NCBI RefSeq assembly: GCF_016863115.1 | Contig: NZ_BOOG01000050.1 | Location: 1-52,803 of the forward strand | Length of the DNA stretch: 52,803 bases | Source: Sphaerimonospora thailandensis | GTDB taxonomy: Bacteria; Actinomycetota; Actinomycetes; Streptosporangiales; Streptosporangiaceae | Direction: 5' to 3' | Shown: in pieces, positions 26,985-37,361 of the stretch | Layout of the letters: every line of letters starts with the position of its first letter | Position numbering within the stretch: position 1 is the first letter of the stretch | Notes under the pieces: generated by a model | The model's database searches: none | What the model was told of the DNA's origin: nothing | The model's input: the letters and a program-made list of their open reading frames with translations, nothing else | Made by a program: the position numbers and the translations under genes

Positions 26985-27054
26985 TTGAGACGGTCAGAAC
27001 CAGATCGACGCGGTCGTCCTGAGCTTTGCCGCAGGAGGTGCCCAGGGAACGGGA

Positions 27055-28479
<1,425 letters not shown>

Positions 28480-28521
28480 TCCGCTCCTCCGCTCCCCCCT
28501 CGGCGCCCTCCGGGTGCCGGG

Positions 28522-30600
28522 TCAGTTCCAGAAGGTGAGGAAACCCAGGCCGATCCTGTCCATGATGTCGCCGACGAGACCGCCGACGAGGTTGACGACC
28601 GTGTCCTCGCCTCTGCGTCTGAGATCGGCCACGACGTGGTCGATCGCCACCGAGGGCGGCCGCCACGGCACCCAGGAGGCGTCGGCCGACATGGCCGTCA
28701 TGCCCGCGAACAGCGCGACGGTGCCCACGATGATCGCGACCACCATGCCGGCGCCGGGACTGCGGATCGCCGAGCTGAGCGTCCGGGAGACCGCCTTGCG
28801 CGGCGCGGATCCGCCGGGCAGGACGAACAGCCCCGCGACGAACGCTCCGGCGGCGTAGGCCGCGGCCGGATCGGTGCTCATCTTCCCGATGTACACGAGC
28901 CCGCCCCACACGCACATCGCGAACATCGCGGCGAGCGGGATCTGGACGAGCGTGGCCAGTGTCGACCTGATCAGCGCCCAGGGCGTGCCCAGGATCGCGA
29001 ACAGGGGGTCCGCGCCGCTGCTGCCCCTGATCGACCGGCGTTCCGCGAGGTCGCCGAACAGGTGATGCCCCACGCGCAGGCACAACACGGCCACGATGGC
29101 GAACAAGCTGACGGTCACCGGCAGCAGGCATGCCAGGGCCACGAGCACGACGAGGAGCAGCGTGGCCAGGACCGGGTGCGCGGCACGGTAGCGCGGCCGT
29201 GACGATTCCCGCCCGTACGGCACGGCCTCCGCCGGCGGCGCGGTGGGCCGGGCGGCCGCCTGTGGTGGCACGGACGTCATGGGAGGCGCGGTCGGGGGCG
29301 CCGCCATGTAAGGGGGTGCCTGAGGCGCCTGAGGTGGTGGCGGATAGCCGGCGACCAGTTGGTCGGGGTGCGGCGGATAGACAGCCGGCGGCGGGCCGTA
29401 CCCCGGCTGCCCGTACCCGGGAGCCGGGCCGTACCCGGGTTGGACGTATCCGGGCTGAACGTATCCGGGGGCCGGGCCGTACGCGGGCCCGGTCGGTTCG
29501 GGGGCCGGCGCGAAAGCGGGCCGGTGCCGCGGCTCCCGGCGGGTGCGCTCCTGCTCGACGTAGTTGACCGGGGGAAGCAGGTCCGCGTAGTCGTCGGCGT
29601 ATCCGTTGCCGCCCGGCAGGACACCGGTGCGCTCCGGTCGCGACGAGGCGCCCGACGGGGCGTCGGCGTCGGCGGGGACCCTGCTCTCGTCCGGACCGGA
29701 GGCGGATCCCTGACCGTTCGGGGCGCTCCCGTTGAGTGCCGTCGCGTCGAGTAACCGGGTGCCGCCGTCGCGCGCGCCGGTCTCGTGGAACGCGGTCACC
29801 GAGGGGTCGAGCGCCCGCGACAGCTTGAGCAGCGAGGCGGCGGCTGGGCGGGCCGCGTCGTCCTTCGCCAGGGCCAGCCGGAGCCATTCCCGCAGCCAGG
29901 CGGGCGCGAGGTCGAGCTGTGCCTTGCCCTCGAGGACGTTGTAGCAGACCGACTCGAACGTGCCGGATCCGAACGGCGGCCGGCCGGTCGCCGCGAAGAA
30001 CACGGTGGCCGCGAGCGCGTGCACATCGGCCGCCTGGGTGATCTCGGTGTCTCGGATGATCTCCGGGGCGAGATAGCCGGGGGTGCCGACGAACATCCCG
30101 GTCTGCGTCAGCCGGGTGGCGTTGACCAGGTGCGCGATACCGAAGTCGATCACCAGTGGTTCGCCGTCGACCAGCATCACGTTCGCCGGCTTGAGGTCGC
30201 GGTGGATGACGTCGGCCGCGTGGATGGCCACCAGGGCCTCGCACATCCCGCGGGCGAGCCTGATGATCCCCGCGTCGTCGAGCGGTCCGTCCTCCAGCAC
30301 GGCCTGCTCCAGCGTCCGCCCGGGGGCGTACCTGGTCACGATGTACGGCGAGGCGCCGGTCAGGTCGGCGTCGAAGACCTCGGCGACGCGCTTGCTGCGC
30401 ACCCGGCGCATGGTCTCGACCTCGCGGGTGAGCCGGTCGCGCGCCTTGAGGTCGGTGGCGACATGCGGGTGCAGGACCTTGACCGCGACCTCGCGGTCCT
30501 CGCCGTCCAACCCGAGATGGACGACCCCCATGCCGCCCTCGCCCAACCGGCGCAGCAGCCGATAGGGGCCGATCCGCTCCGGAGCCTCGATAGCCGACAT
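28522..30600 (-). CDS. Membrane Ser/Thr protein kinase (second of three)
   Basis: A 692-residue Hanks-type kinase. The kinase domain (~10-270) has LGEGGMGVVH, VAVKVLH, HRDLKPANV, DFGI and GTPGYLAPE. A long disordered linker (~290-490) contains Pro/Tyr/Gly repeats of the type PGYVQPGYGPAPGYG. The C-terminal ~190 residues have several transmembrane segments (LATLLLVVLVALACLL, PLAAMFAMCVWGGLVY, GMVVAIIVGTVALF). ATG 30600 has GGGGGACAAC upstream and lies 11 bases after the stop of the first kinase, so the two are co-transcribed; longer open frames upstream overlap that gene. Ligand and substrates are unknown. Confidence 0.95.
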   Translation of the reverse strand: MSAIEAPERIGPYRLLRRLGEGGMGVVHLGLDGEDREVAVKVLHPHVATDLKARDRLTREVETMRRVRSKRVAEVFDADLTGASPYIVTRYAPGRTLEQAVLEDGPLDDAGIIRLARGMCEALVAIHAADVIHRDLKPANVMLVDGEPLVIDFGIAHLVNATRLTQTGMFVGTPGYLAPEIIRDTEITQAADVHALAATVFFAATGRPPFGSGTFESVCYNVLEGKAQLDLAPAWLREWLRLALAKDDAARPAAASLLKLSRALDPSVTAFHETGARDGGTRLLDATALNGSAPNGQGSASGPDESRVPADADAPSGASSRPERTGVLPGGNGYADDYADLLPPVNYVEQERTRREPRHRPAFAPAPEPTGPAYGPAPGYVQPGYVQPGYGPAPGYGQPGYGPPPAVYPPHPDQLVAGYPPPPQAPQAPPYMAAPPTAPPMTSVPPQAAARPTAPPAEAVPYGRESSRPRYRAAHPVLATLLLVVLVALACLLPVTVSLFAIVAVLCLRVGHHLFGDLAERRSIRGSSGADPLFAILGTPWALIRSTLATLVQIPLAAMFAMCVWGGLVYIGKMSTDPAAAYAAGAFVAGLFVLPGGSAPRKAVSRTLSSAIRSPGAGMVVAIIVGTVALFAGMTAMSADASWVPWRPPSVAIDHVVADLRRRGEDTVVNLVGGLVGDIMDRIGLGFLTFWN

Positions 30601-30611
30601 GTTGTCCCCCG

Positions 30612-32870
30612 TCACTGGTTCCCCATGTGGATCCTCAGTTCGTGAAGGCGTTCTACTACCGACAGAACGTCCACCGGCCCCCAGAAGTGCCCCGCTGTCT
30701 GCTTGTCCACCAGGCTTGCGAGTGCGACCAGCGCCACCACCGCGGCGGCGGCCGCGATCCCCCATGCCACCCCCCGCGCCGCCCCGTCTCCGGGAACCAC
30801 GGAGGCGAGCGTCCGCCGCAGTTGTCGGCGCGGCCCCTCCACCCCGGGCCCGGCGCACACCGTCCACAGTGCCACCGCGAGCCCCCAGCTCAGCGCGGCG
30901 AGGACCGATGCCGACGGCACCAGCAGGGTCAGCAGCACCGTGACCGGCAGGCCCAGGACCAGTCCGTACGGCACCAGCGCGATCGTGGCGCCGACCGACT
31001 TCATGATCGCGTCCGGCCGGCCGAACACCCGGATCAGATCGGCGGGCGAGGCGCCGGCCAACCTTCGGGTGTCGAGCCGCGAATGGGCCATGTCGGCGGC
31101 CCGCAGCAGCACGGCGACCGGCAGTGTGAGCACCCACACCAGGAGCGGCGCGATGACCGCGGCGCCCATCATCAGCACGAACAGCAGCGCGGCGGCCACG
31201 CCGTACGCCTTGGAGTGCCGCAGCACCACGCCGCCCGGCGGCGGCTGCTGGTACGGCCCCTGGTGCTGCTGATAGGGCTGCTGATAGGGCTGCTGGTACG
31301 GCGACTGCATCGGAGGACCGGACATGCCGGGCGGCGCGGTCGGCGGCGGCACGTGGAGGGTGGGCAGGAAGGGGGCCTGCTTCGACTGGGGGATGAGCGG
31401 GGTCTGCTCGAAGATCTCCGAGCCCTGCTTGAAGATCTCCGGGGTCCGGTCGACTCCCTTCTGCGGCTGATCCGGGAAGCCCTGCGGCACCACCTGGCGT
31501 AACTCTTCGGAGGTGACTCGCCTGGTCGGGATGTCCCCCTCCGGGGAGCCCGCCGGCTGCACATGGACTGGACCGCCGGGCCCGATGCCTGCGCGGCGCA
31601 GATCCTCACCGGTCACCCGCACGGTCGGGAACGGGTCACCGCCCTGGGCCGCGGGTGAGACCGCCCCGGGTTGGACCGGCTGACCGGGCTGGATGGGCCC
31701 GGGAGGGCGCGCAGGAGGGGGCGCGGGATCGCCCCCGCGCCCGGCGTTGCCCCGGAACACGGGGGTGTCCATGATCTCAGGCCCGTTCCCCTGACCCCAG
31801 GCGCCGGGCGCCGTCGCACCGCCTGGGACCGGGGAGACCGGAGAGGCTGGGAAGGGTGGAGAGACCGGGGATGCCGGAGAGCCGCGGAGGGCAGAGGTGC
31901 CGTCGAGGCTGGGCGGGTCCGCGAGCAACGAGACGAACTCCCCCTGCCCCGGACCGGCGGTGCCTCCGCCGGAAGTGCCGCCTCCTGAAGTGCCGGGACC
32001 GGGCGTGGGCCGGCCGCCGGTGTCATCGACGTTCGGCACGGTGGTGATCTCGTCGGGCACGCGGGGCCGATCGGCGGTGGGCCGTGTCAGCCTGGCGACC
32101 CAGTTGGCCAGCTCCACCGCGCTCGGCCGCCTCGCCGGATCGCGCTGGAACGCCGCACGCAGCATCGGCTGGAGCGGCTCCGGAGCCGCCGCCACGTTGG
32201 ACCGGCCGGAGGTGATGTTGTAGAAAATCATCTCCAGCGTGCCCTTGCCGAACGGCGGCTGACCGGTCGCGGCGAACAGCAGCGTGCCGGCCCAGGCGTG
32301 CACGTCGACCTCCGGACCTGCCTCGTGCCCCTCGATGATCTCCGGGGCGAGGTAGCCGGGGGTGCCGATGAACATCCCGGTCTGGGTCAGCCGGGTGGCG
32401 TCGGCGCCCTGGGAGATGCCGAAGTCGATGAGCACCGGGCGACCGTCCAACATCAGCACGTTGCCCGGCTTGAGATCGCGGTGGACGACCCCGGCCGCGT
32501 GCACGGCCGCCAGCGCCTCGGCGACGCCGCCCGCCACCTTGAGCAGGGCGTCCAGAGCCAGCGGCCCATCCTGCTTGACGATCTCGTCGAGCGGCCGTCC
32601 CGGCACATAGCGCGTCACGATGTACGGCCGCAGGCCGGTGACGTCGGCGTCCAGGACCTCCGCGACGTGCGGGCTGCGCACCCGCCGCATCGTCTCGACC
32701 TCACGCGACAGCCGCCTGCGTGCGACGTCGTCCCCCGTCACCTCCGAGCGCAGGACCTTTACGGCCACCTCCCTGCCGCGCGGGTCGAGGGCCAGGTGGA
32801 CCACACCCATGCCGCCCTCACCGAGCCGCCGCAGCAGCCGGTACGGTCCCAGCCGGTCGTCCTGATTCAT
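30612..32870 (-). CDS. Membrane Ser/Thr protein kinase (first of three)
   Basis: A 752-residue Hanks-type kinase and first gene of a three-kinase operon. The kinase domain (~8-270) begins LGPYRLLRRLGEGGMGVVH and keeps VAVKVLR, HRDLKPGNV, DFGIS and GTPGYLAPE. A ~280-residue disordered linker is rich in Pro/Gly, with Thr-rich patches (FPTVRVTGEDL, IPTRRVTSEEL) that look like phosphorylation sites with FHA-binding-type TxRV motifs, and a YQQPYQQPYQQ repeat. The C-terminal ~180 residues carry several membrane segments. The kinase domain is closely similar to that of the second kinase, indicating tandem duplication. Confidence 0.95.
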   Translation of the reverse strand: MNQDDRLGPYRLLRRLGEGGMGVVHLALDPRGREVAVKVLRSEVTGDDVARRRLSREVETMRRVRSPHVAEVLDADVTGLRPYIVTRYVPGRPLDEIVKQDGPLALDALLKVAGGVAEALAAVHAAGVVHRDLKPGNVLMLDGRPVLIDFGISQGADATRLTQTGMFIGTPGYLAPEIIEGHEAGPEVDVHAWAGTLLFAATGQPPFGKGTLEMIFYNITSGRSNVAAAPEPLQPMLRAAFQRDPARRPSAVELANWVARLTRPTADRPRVPDEITTVPNVDDTGGRPTPGPGTSGGGTSGGGTAGPGQGEFVSLLADPPSLDGTSALRGSPASPVSPPFPASPVSPVPGGATAPGAWGQGNGPEIMDTPVFRGNAGRGGDPAPPPARPPGPIQPGQPVQPGAVSPAAQGGDPFPTVRVTGEDLRRAGIGPGGPVHVQPAGSPEGDIPTRRVTSEELRQVVPQGFPDQPQKGVDRTPEIFKQGSEIFEQTPLIPQSKQAPFLPTLHVPPPTAPPGMSGPPMQSPYQQPYQQPYQQHQGPYQQPPPGGVVLRHSKAYGVAAALLFVLMMGAAVIAPLLVWVLTLPVAVLLRAADMAHSRLDTRRLAGASPADLIRVFGRPDAIMKSVGATIALVPYGLVLGLPVTVLLTLLVPSASVLAALSWGLAVALWTVCAGPGVEGPRRQLRRTLASVVPGDGAARGVAWGIAAAAAVVALVALASLVDKQTAGHFWGPVDVLSVVERLHELRIHMGNQ

Positions 32871-32977
32871 TGTCTAAGCACCATACCGACTAAAAGAACG
32901 CACATGAGCGCACCAACGCGCCACATCCCTGGTGCGATGAACGGACGGTGCGTGACGGGGGGTTTCCCGAGGAGCGG

Positions 32978-33493
32978 TCAGAGCGTGAGGGCGAGGATCT
33001 CCGCGTTCGTCGCGTTGACCAACTCCTCCCCGGAAAGTGCCAGCTTGGAACGGCGAACGCCACTGCCGATCACGATGAACGGCCGGTCGATCACATTTCG
33101 GTCAACGAGCACCGGCCACTCCTCGGGCAGCCCGATCGGAGTGATGCCGCCGTACTCCATCCCGGTCAGCGCGACGGCCTCCGGCTGGGGGGCGAACGAC
33201 GCCTTCTTGGCCCCCAGGTGGCGGCGGATGACCCCGTTGATGTCCGCCCGGTGCGTGGCGAGGACCACGACGGCCGCATGGCGGGTCTCGCCGCCCCGCT
33301 TGGCCGCGACGACGACGCAGTTCGCCGACTCCTCCAGGGCCACGCCGTACCGTTCGCAGAACGCGGCCGTGTCCGCGAGCTCGGCGTCGATGGGGGCGAC
33401 CCGCGCGGCCACGCCCTTGGCGGTGATCGCCTTGGCCACCGGCTCGGCGAGCAGGTCGAGGTCGTCGGCGACGGGCATCCAGTCGAGAGTCAA
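32978..33493 (-). CDS. YbaK/EbsC-family aminoacyl-tRNA deacylase
   Basis: A 171-residue single-domain protein of the YbaK/ProX editing family, which hydrolyses mischarged tRNAs in trans (e.g. Cys- or Ala-tRNA-Pro). Family features are the central CVVVAAKRGG strand, the catalytic Lys region HLGAKKASFA, and the glycine motif EYGGITPIGLPEEWPVLVD characteristic of the substrate pocket. The length is typical. It lies 107 bp upstream of the kinase operon on the same strand and 70 bp after the M55 peptidase. Confidence 0.9.
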   Translation of the reverse strand: MTLDWMPVADDLDLLAEPVAKAITAKGVAARVAPIDAELADTAAFCERYGVALEESANCVVVAAKRGGETRHAAVVVLATHRADINGVIRRHLGAKKASFAPQPEAVALTGMEYGGITPIGLPEEWPVLVDRNVIDRPFIVIGSGVRRSKLALSGEELVNATNAEILALTL

Positions 33494-33563
33494 TTCAGCC
33501 CTCCTTGATCACACGTTCGTGCAGCTGAGTGACCACCTTATGGGCGGATTCGACGGCCCCGGA

Positions 33564-34406
33564 TCAGCCGTAGGCGCCGCTGCCGCACGCCACCTGACCG
33601 CCGATCATCGAGAAGATCCCGAAAAGCGCCATGACGTCGTGGTAGTCGTCCGTCGTGAACTCGGTGTGCCGTGGGCCGACCTGCTGCACGCCCGGGATGA
33701 TCGCGCAGGCCGCGGCGGTCGCCGTGGAGCTCCACTCGACGCCCAGCGTGTACGGCGGGGCCACCACATAAGGCTTGAAATCGGACAGCCGATCGAGCGC
33801 CCGGGCGGCGCCGTCCCTGATCTGGCGGTGGGCCACGCTCGGCGGCAGCAGTTCGGCGGAGAACCTGTCGATGCCCTTCTTGACCGCGACGGCCTCGACG
33901 TCGCCGAGCAGATCCCGGGCCTCCTCGCAGACCGCCTCGTCACCCGCGACCAGCGCCACCGGTACGCCCAGCGATCCGGCGAATCCGGCGACCAACCTGG
34001 TCTCGCCGCAGATCTCGCCGTTGAGGTAGACGTTGTGGATCTCCTTGCCCATCCACGTGTGGTTGAGCACGCCGTGCCGTACACCCGCCCTGGCGTGATA
34101 GCCGGCGAAGCAGGCGGCGGCGAAGTCGCGTGACAGTCCCTGTCCCATGCGGTGCGGCTTGCCCGGCCCCCTGATCAGCGTGGCCCGCTCGTCGAGCAGG
34201 TCGATCCTGAGGTTCTTGGTCGAACCGTGGGCGTCGTTGACGAGCACGGCCTGCGCCCCCGCGTCGAACACCCCCTGGATCACCGCGTTGGCGTCCCCCG
34301 TCATCAGCTCGCAGCCGCGTTCGTAGCCGCGGCCGCCCGCGTGCATCTCCTCCGGGTCGGTGAGCCCGGTGACGCCCTCCATGTCCACCGATAGATAGAT
34401 CTTCAT
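33564..34406 (-). CDS. M55-family D-aminopeptidase (DppA-like)
   Basis: A 280-residue zinc aminopeptidase related to DppA, which cleaves D-Ala-D-Ala and similar D-peptides. The Zn ligands expected for the family are visible: Asp8/Glu10 in SVDMEGVTG, His in VNDAHGS near 60, His in LNHTWMG near 105, and Glu in NGEICGE. ATG 34406 is chosen with GGGGGATA just upstream; the first residues MKIYLSVDMEG are conventional. It ends 70 bp before the YbaK gene. No dipeptide permease is nearby. Confidence 0.92.
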   Translation of the reverse strand: MKIYLSVDMEGVTGLTDPEEMHAGGRGYERGCELMTGDANAVIQGVFDAGAQAVLVNDAHGSTKNLRIDLLDERATLIRGPGKPHRMGQGLSRDFAAACFAGYHARAGVRHGVLNHTWMGKEIHNVYLNGEICGETRLVAGFAGSLGVPVALVAGDEAVCEEARDLLGDVEAVAVKKGIDRFSAELLPPSVAHRQIRDGAARALDRLSDFKPYVVAPPYTLGVEWSSTATAAACAIIPGVQQVGPRHTEFTTDDYHDVMALFGIFSMIGGQVACGSGAYG

Positions 34407-34410
34407 CTCG

Positions 34411-34602
34411 TTATATCCCCCATGTCTCCACCCGGCGGGCCGCATCCCCGTTCATCAGCCCCACCGAGTCCACCATGTACGCCTCGACCCGTTCGCGCCA
34501 CCGCTCGGGAATCTCCCCGATCGCCGGCGGGGAGCAGTGCTCCAGCCAGCGGGTCGACTCGACGCTCGCCCGAAGATACTCGGCCGCCTTCGCGAACGGC
34601 AT
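34411..34602 (-). CDS. Possible small protein or gene remnant before M55
   Basis: A minus-strand frame from ATG 34602 gives 63 residues (ATG codes MPFAKAAEYLRAS, ending RRVETWGI). It stops 4 bases before the M55 start, a spacing typical of coupled genes, and its codon third positions are GC-rich. No good ribosome site precedes 34602 and I recognise no family. It may be the tail of a gene truncated when the AbiEi region was inserted, or a genuine small protein. Confidence 0.3.
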   Translation of the reverse strand: MPFAKAAEYLRASVESTRWLEHCSPPAIGEIPERWRERVEAYMVDSVGLMNGDAARRVETWGI

Positions 34603-34743
34603 CGTCTCGATTCTCGTAGCCGAAGGCGAGACCGCCCAGGTCCAGCTCATCGGCGAGCAGCTGCGAGAGAAAACGTACACAGGCTGGGAAGGATCTGTGT
34701 ACGATTTCAACCACCAGCTGTAACCAAGCGAAAGGGGGGGACG

Positions 34744-35328
34744 ATGACCGGAACCGATCTCGCACACCTTCCGGCTACCTTCACTTACAGCTTCGCTCGT
34801 AGGCAGGGGCTGTCCAACCGACGGCTGTATCGGCTTCGCGACTGCCAGCTCATCGAGTCTCTCGGTCGTGGCCTCTATCGGCGATGCGACGCCGCCGACG
34901 TCGACATCGACCTGCTGGAGATCGCTTATCGCGCCCCGGACGCGACACTGTGCCTGACAAGTGCGCTGGCGCGTCACAACCTGACCGATGCGATACCGGC
35001 CTCAATCGACATCGCGCTGCCACGGGGGCAACGTCGACCGCGCACGCAGGCCCCGGTCGCCTGGCACCTGTTCAGCCCGGCCACGTTCTCCATCGGCAGG
35101 GAGACACTACGGCTGGATGCGGAAATTTCGATCGGCATCTACGCGGCAGAGCGGTGCATTATCGACGCCTTCCGGCTACGCCACCGCGAGGGCAGCGACC
35201 TCGCCCATGAAGCGCTGCGACGCTGGCTACGCCTACCCGGCACTCAGCCCGCCCAACTGCTACGCATGGCCCGGAACTTCCCGCATGCCGAGCCTGCATT
35301 GCGAACCGCACTTGAGGTCCTGCTCTAA
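34744..35328 (+). CDS. AbiEi-family antitoxin-like protein (orphan)
   Basis: A 194-residue protein with the AbiEi architecture: an N-terminal winged helix (~10-55, FARRQGLSNRRLYRLRDCQL, LGRGLYRR) followed by the AbiEi C-terminal domain (LTSALARHNLTDAIP, YAAERCIIDAFRLRHREG). AbiEi normally represses and neutralises AbiEii, a nucleotidyltransferase toxin encoded just downstream in type IV TA or phage-exclusion systems. Here 35329-35557 contains no AbiEii gene. The start at 34744 has AAAGGGGGGG upstream. It may be a relic, or an antitoxin protecting against systems elsewhere. Confidence 0.8.
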   Translation: MTGTDLAHLPATFTYSFARRQGLSNRRLYRLRDCQLIESLGRGLYRRCDAADVDIDLLEIAYRAPDATLCLTSALARHNLTDAIPASIDIALPRGQRRPRTQAPVAWHLFSPATFSIGRETLRLDAEISIGIYAAERCIIDAFRLRHREGSDLAHEALRRWLRLPGTQPAQLLRMARNFPHAEPALRTALEVLL

Positions 35329-35557
35329 CGCTGGCCGAGGCGTCAACGCCAGACGGGCCGATCTGCATGATCGATGATTTCCACCGCTGGCAATAACCGC
35401 TGCAGCCAAAGCAGAACCACAGCACGTCGGACATCGATGCCGTCGGCGAGCGCACCGAGCGCGTGCAAGTGCTTCCGCCACCGCGGCCGGCGTCCCGCGG
35501 TAGCGCTCGGTGGACTGGCGCAGTCCCTCAGCGCCCCGCCTCGTCGTGCGGCTTCGC
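35329..35557. other. Intergenic region between AbiEi and the toxin
   Basis: No intact gene. On the minus strand a short coding-like frame ending at 35343 reads HALGALADGIDVRRAVVL and appears to continue an upstream fragment in another frame (GLRQSTERYRGTPAAVAEAL), as if a frameshifted gene remnant lies here. No AbiEii motif is seen. Confidence 0.3.
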
Positions 35558-35917
35558 TCAGCGCTCTGTCTCTTTGGGGTGTCCCGGCTCGCAGCGCTCA
35601 AGCAAGACGCGCCCCACGACCTTGCCGGTGGGAGTCGCGTCCACGAAGTACCACAGCCGCCCACCGTTTGTGATCTTGTACTGGTATCGGTCGTAGGTGC
35701 GGCCGCTGTATGTGCCGGTGGCGTAGTCCGCTTTCAATCGATAGAGCCGCTCGTCCTCACGCGTCGGTGCGGTAGTGAGCCGCTCCCATGCATCCACGAC
35801 GGCGTTCCGCGCCGTGGCCAGGCAGTCGCGCCAACCCTTCTCAGCCTGTCGTGTGATGAACACGATCTCGTACTCCGACCGCTTGAGCGGCCGGTCCACT
35901 CGCTCTCCGCGTGTCAT
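35558..35917 (-). CDS. Toxin of a type II TA pair (RelE-like fold suspected)
   Basis: A 119-residue basic protein starting at ATG 35917, overlapping the antitoxin stop by four bases (ATGA). Its size, start motif YEIVFITRQAEKGW, central Leu-Lys-Ala-Asp-Tyr segment and C-terminal strand LWYFVDATPTGKVVGRVLLERC are consistent with RelE/ParE-type ribosome-dependent RNases, although similarity is not strong enough to name a subfamily. Gene order antitoxin-then-toxin and the operator palindrome upstream support the TA reading. Alternative: an uncharacterised small nuclease-like protein. Confidence 0.68.
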   Translation of the reverse strand: MTRGERVDRPLKRSEYEIVFITRQAEKGWRDCLATARNAVVDAWERLTTAPTREDERLYRLKADYATGTYSGRTYDRYQYKITNGGRLWYFVDATPTGKVVGRVLLERCEPGHPKETER

Positions 35918-36396
35918 GAGGTCGTGCGTGGGTCGTCGGCCGACTCTTCCGTGTCCAAGTAGTCCAGGTCGGAACCGTCCGGGGTGAGATGCGGATCCGC
36001 ATACGCCTCCGCGGTGGCCTTCCACGCATGCAGCATGCTCGTGAGACGGTCGAACCGCCGGACAGAGGCACAGGCGCGCGCGGTGCGCAGGAATTCGGCG
36101 ACGAACTCGCGCTGTCGCTGCGGTGGCAGCAATCCGATCCAGGGGAACGGCTCGCCCAGCCGGGCTGCCAGCCGGTCGCATACCTCGTCATCAAGCGAGG
36201 CGGCGATGAGCTGTGCAAGCGCCTGCAGGGTGTCCACCTCTTGCTCGGCCTCGCGCGCCTTCGACAGCCGCAACGGCTCACCGTCACGACGCAGGAGCAC
36301 GACGTCGCCGCCCTCGTCCAACATTTCGATCACGCTGCTCGGTGAACGAAGGAACGTTGAGAAGGTTGCCGTGGCAGTCACAGAACCATTATTCAT
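35914..36396 (-). CDS. Phd/YefM-type antitoxin with long C-terminal extension
   Basis: A 160-residue protein, about twice the usual antitoxin length. Residues ~1-50 resemble the Phd/YefM DNA-binding fold (TFSTFLRSPSSVIEMLDEGGDVVLLRRDGEPLRL in pieces). The remaining ~110 residues are helical and acidic near the end (GSDLDYLDTEESADDP), likely the toxin-binding part. ATG 36396 is preferred: a perfect 7-1-7 palindrome sits immediately upstream, and the earlier ATG at 36465 adds unrelated residues. It is translationally coupled to the toxin through an ATGA overlap. Confidence 0.75.
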   Translation of the reverse strand: MNNGSVTATATFSTFLRSPSSVIEMLDEGGDVVLLRRDGEPLRLSKAREAEQEVDTLQALAQLIAASLDDEVCDRLAARLGEPFPWIGLLPPQRQREFVAEFLRTARACASVRRFDRLTSMLHAWKATAEAYADPHLTPDGSDLDYLDTEESADDPRTTS

Positions 36397-36398
36397 GA

Positions 36399-36413
36399 CT
36401 ACTTCTGAAGTAG
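36399..36413. promoter_or_regulatory. Operator palindrome of the TA operon
   Basis: CTACTTC (36399-36405), T, GAAGTAG (36407-36413) is a perfect inverted repeat ending two bases upstream of the antitoxin ATG, in AT-rich DNA. Phd-type antitoxins bind such sites to repress their own operon. Function is inferred. Confidence 0.55.
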
Positions 36414-36502
36414 CAAGCATGGCTCCTGCCGCAGCGGTGGGAGCACCAAACCCGGCAATGATCACCTCGCGGCGGTCCTGGTCAACCTGACCAGGCGATC
36501 CG

Positions 36503-37276
36503 TCAGTGACCGGTGAATTTGGGGCGGCGCTTCTCGGTGAAGGCGGTCATGCCCTCCCGCGCGTCATCGGTCGCGAACAGGCCGGAGAACTGGAGCCGCT
36601 CGATCTCCAGGCCGGTGTCGAGGTCGGTCTCCAGTCCCTGGTCGATCGCCTGCTTGGCGGCCCGTACGGCCGCCACCGGACCCTGCGCGAAGGTGGCGGC
36701 CAACTCCAGGGCGGCCGTGTAGACCTCGACATCGGGCACCACCCGGTCGACCAGGCCGATGGCGAGGGCCTCGGCGGCGTCCACGTGCCGGCCGGTGAAG
36801 ATCAGGTCCTTCGCTTTGGCCGGGCCGACGAGGCGGGGCAGGCGCTGGGTCCCCCCGGCGCCCGGGATGATGCCCAGCGTGATCTCTGGCTGACCGAGCT
36901 TGGCGCTCTCCCCCGCCACCCGGAAGTCGGCGCACAGGGCGAGCTCGCAGCCGCCGCCCAGGGCGTACCCGGTGATCGCCGCGATGACCGGCTTGCCGAC
37001 ACGGGCGACCGCGGTGAAGCAGTCCTGCAGGGATCGCGACCGGACCGCCATCTCCGCGTACGACATGCCGGCCATCTCCTTGATGTCCGCCCCGGCGGCG
37101 AACGACCGCTCACCGCCGTAGATGATGACGGCGTGCACCTCGGGGTCCGCGTCGACCAGCCGCGCGGCCTCCGCGATCTCCTCCTGCACCTGCCGGTTCA
37201 GCGCGTTCAGCTTCGGACGGTCCACCCGGATGGTGGCGATATGGTCGGCGATCTCCACGCTGACGAACTCACCCAT
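36503..37276 (-). CDS. Enoyl-CoA hydratase/isomerase family protein
   Basis: A 257-residue crotonase-fold enzyme, probably hydrating 2-enoyl-CoA in fatty-acid or amino-acid degradation. Oxyanion-hole residues lie in FAAGADIKEMA (~60-70) and GYALGGGCELALCADFR (~105-120). The catalytic Glu candidates are in GQPEITLGIIPGAGGTQRL (~130-150). The C-terminal TEKRRPKFTGH is typical. The substrate class cannot be fixed from sequence. The etf genes 10 kb away could accept electrons from the matching acyl-CoA dehydrogenase, but no such gene is in the window. Confidence 0.93.
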   Translation of the reverse strand: MGEFVSVEIADHIATIRVDRPKLNALNRQVQEEIAEAARLVDADPEVHAVIIYGGERSFAAGADIKEMAGMSYAEMAVRSRSLQDCFTAVARVGKPVIAAITGYALGGGCELALCADFRVAGESAKLGQPEITLGIIPGAGGTQRLPRLVGPAKAKDLIFTGRHVDAAEALAIGLVDRVVPDVEVYTAALELAATFAQGPVAAVRAAKQAIDQGLETDLDTGLEIERLQFSGLFATDDAREGMTAFTEKRRPKFTGH

Positions 37277-37361
37277 GCGCCATCACCCTTCCACCGGTTC
37301 GACCGGCCGGCCGCTTCGACTTCTTCGTCAGGCACCACCCTAGGACGGTGATCAGGTGCGC

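Noticed and set aside
34475-34723. Plus-strand 82-aa frame before the AbiEi gene
   Set aside because: No ribosome site or recognised domain, and it overlaps the minus-strand frame beside the M55 gene; at most a fragment.
35343-35557. Minus-strand frameshifted coding-like segment downstream of the TA toxin
   Set aside because: Two frames must be joined to read it and no family is recognised, so it is recorded only as part of the intergenic entry.
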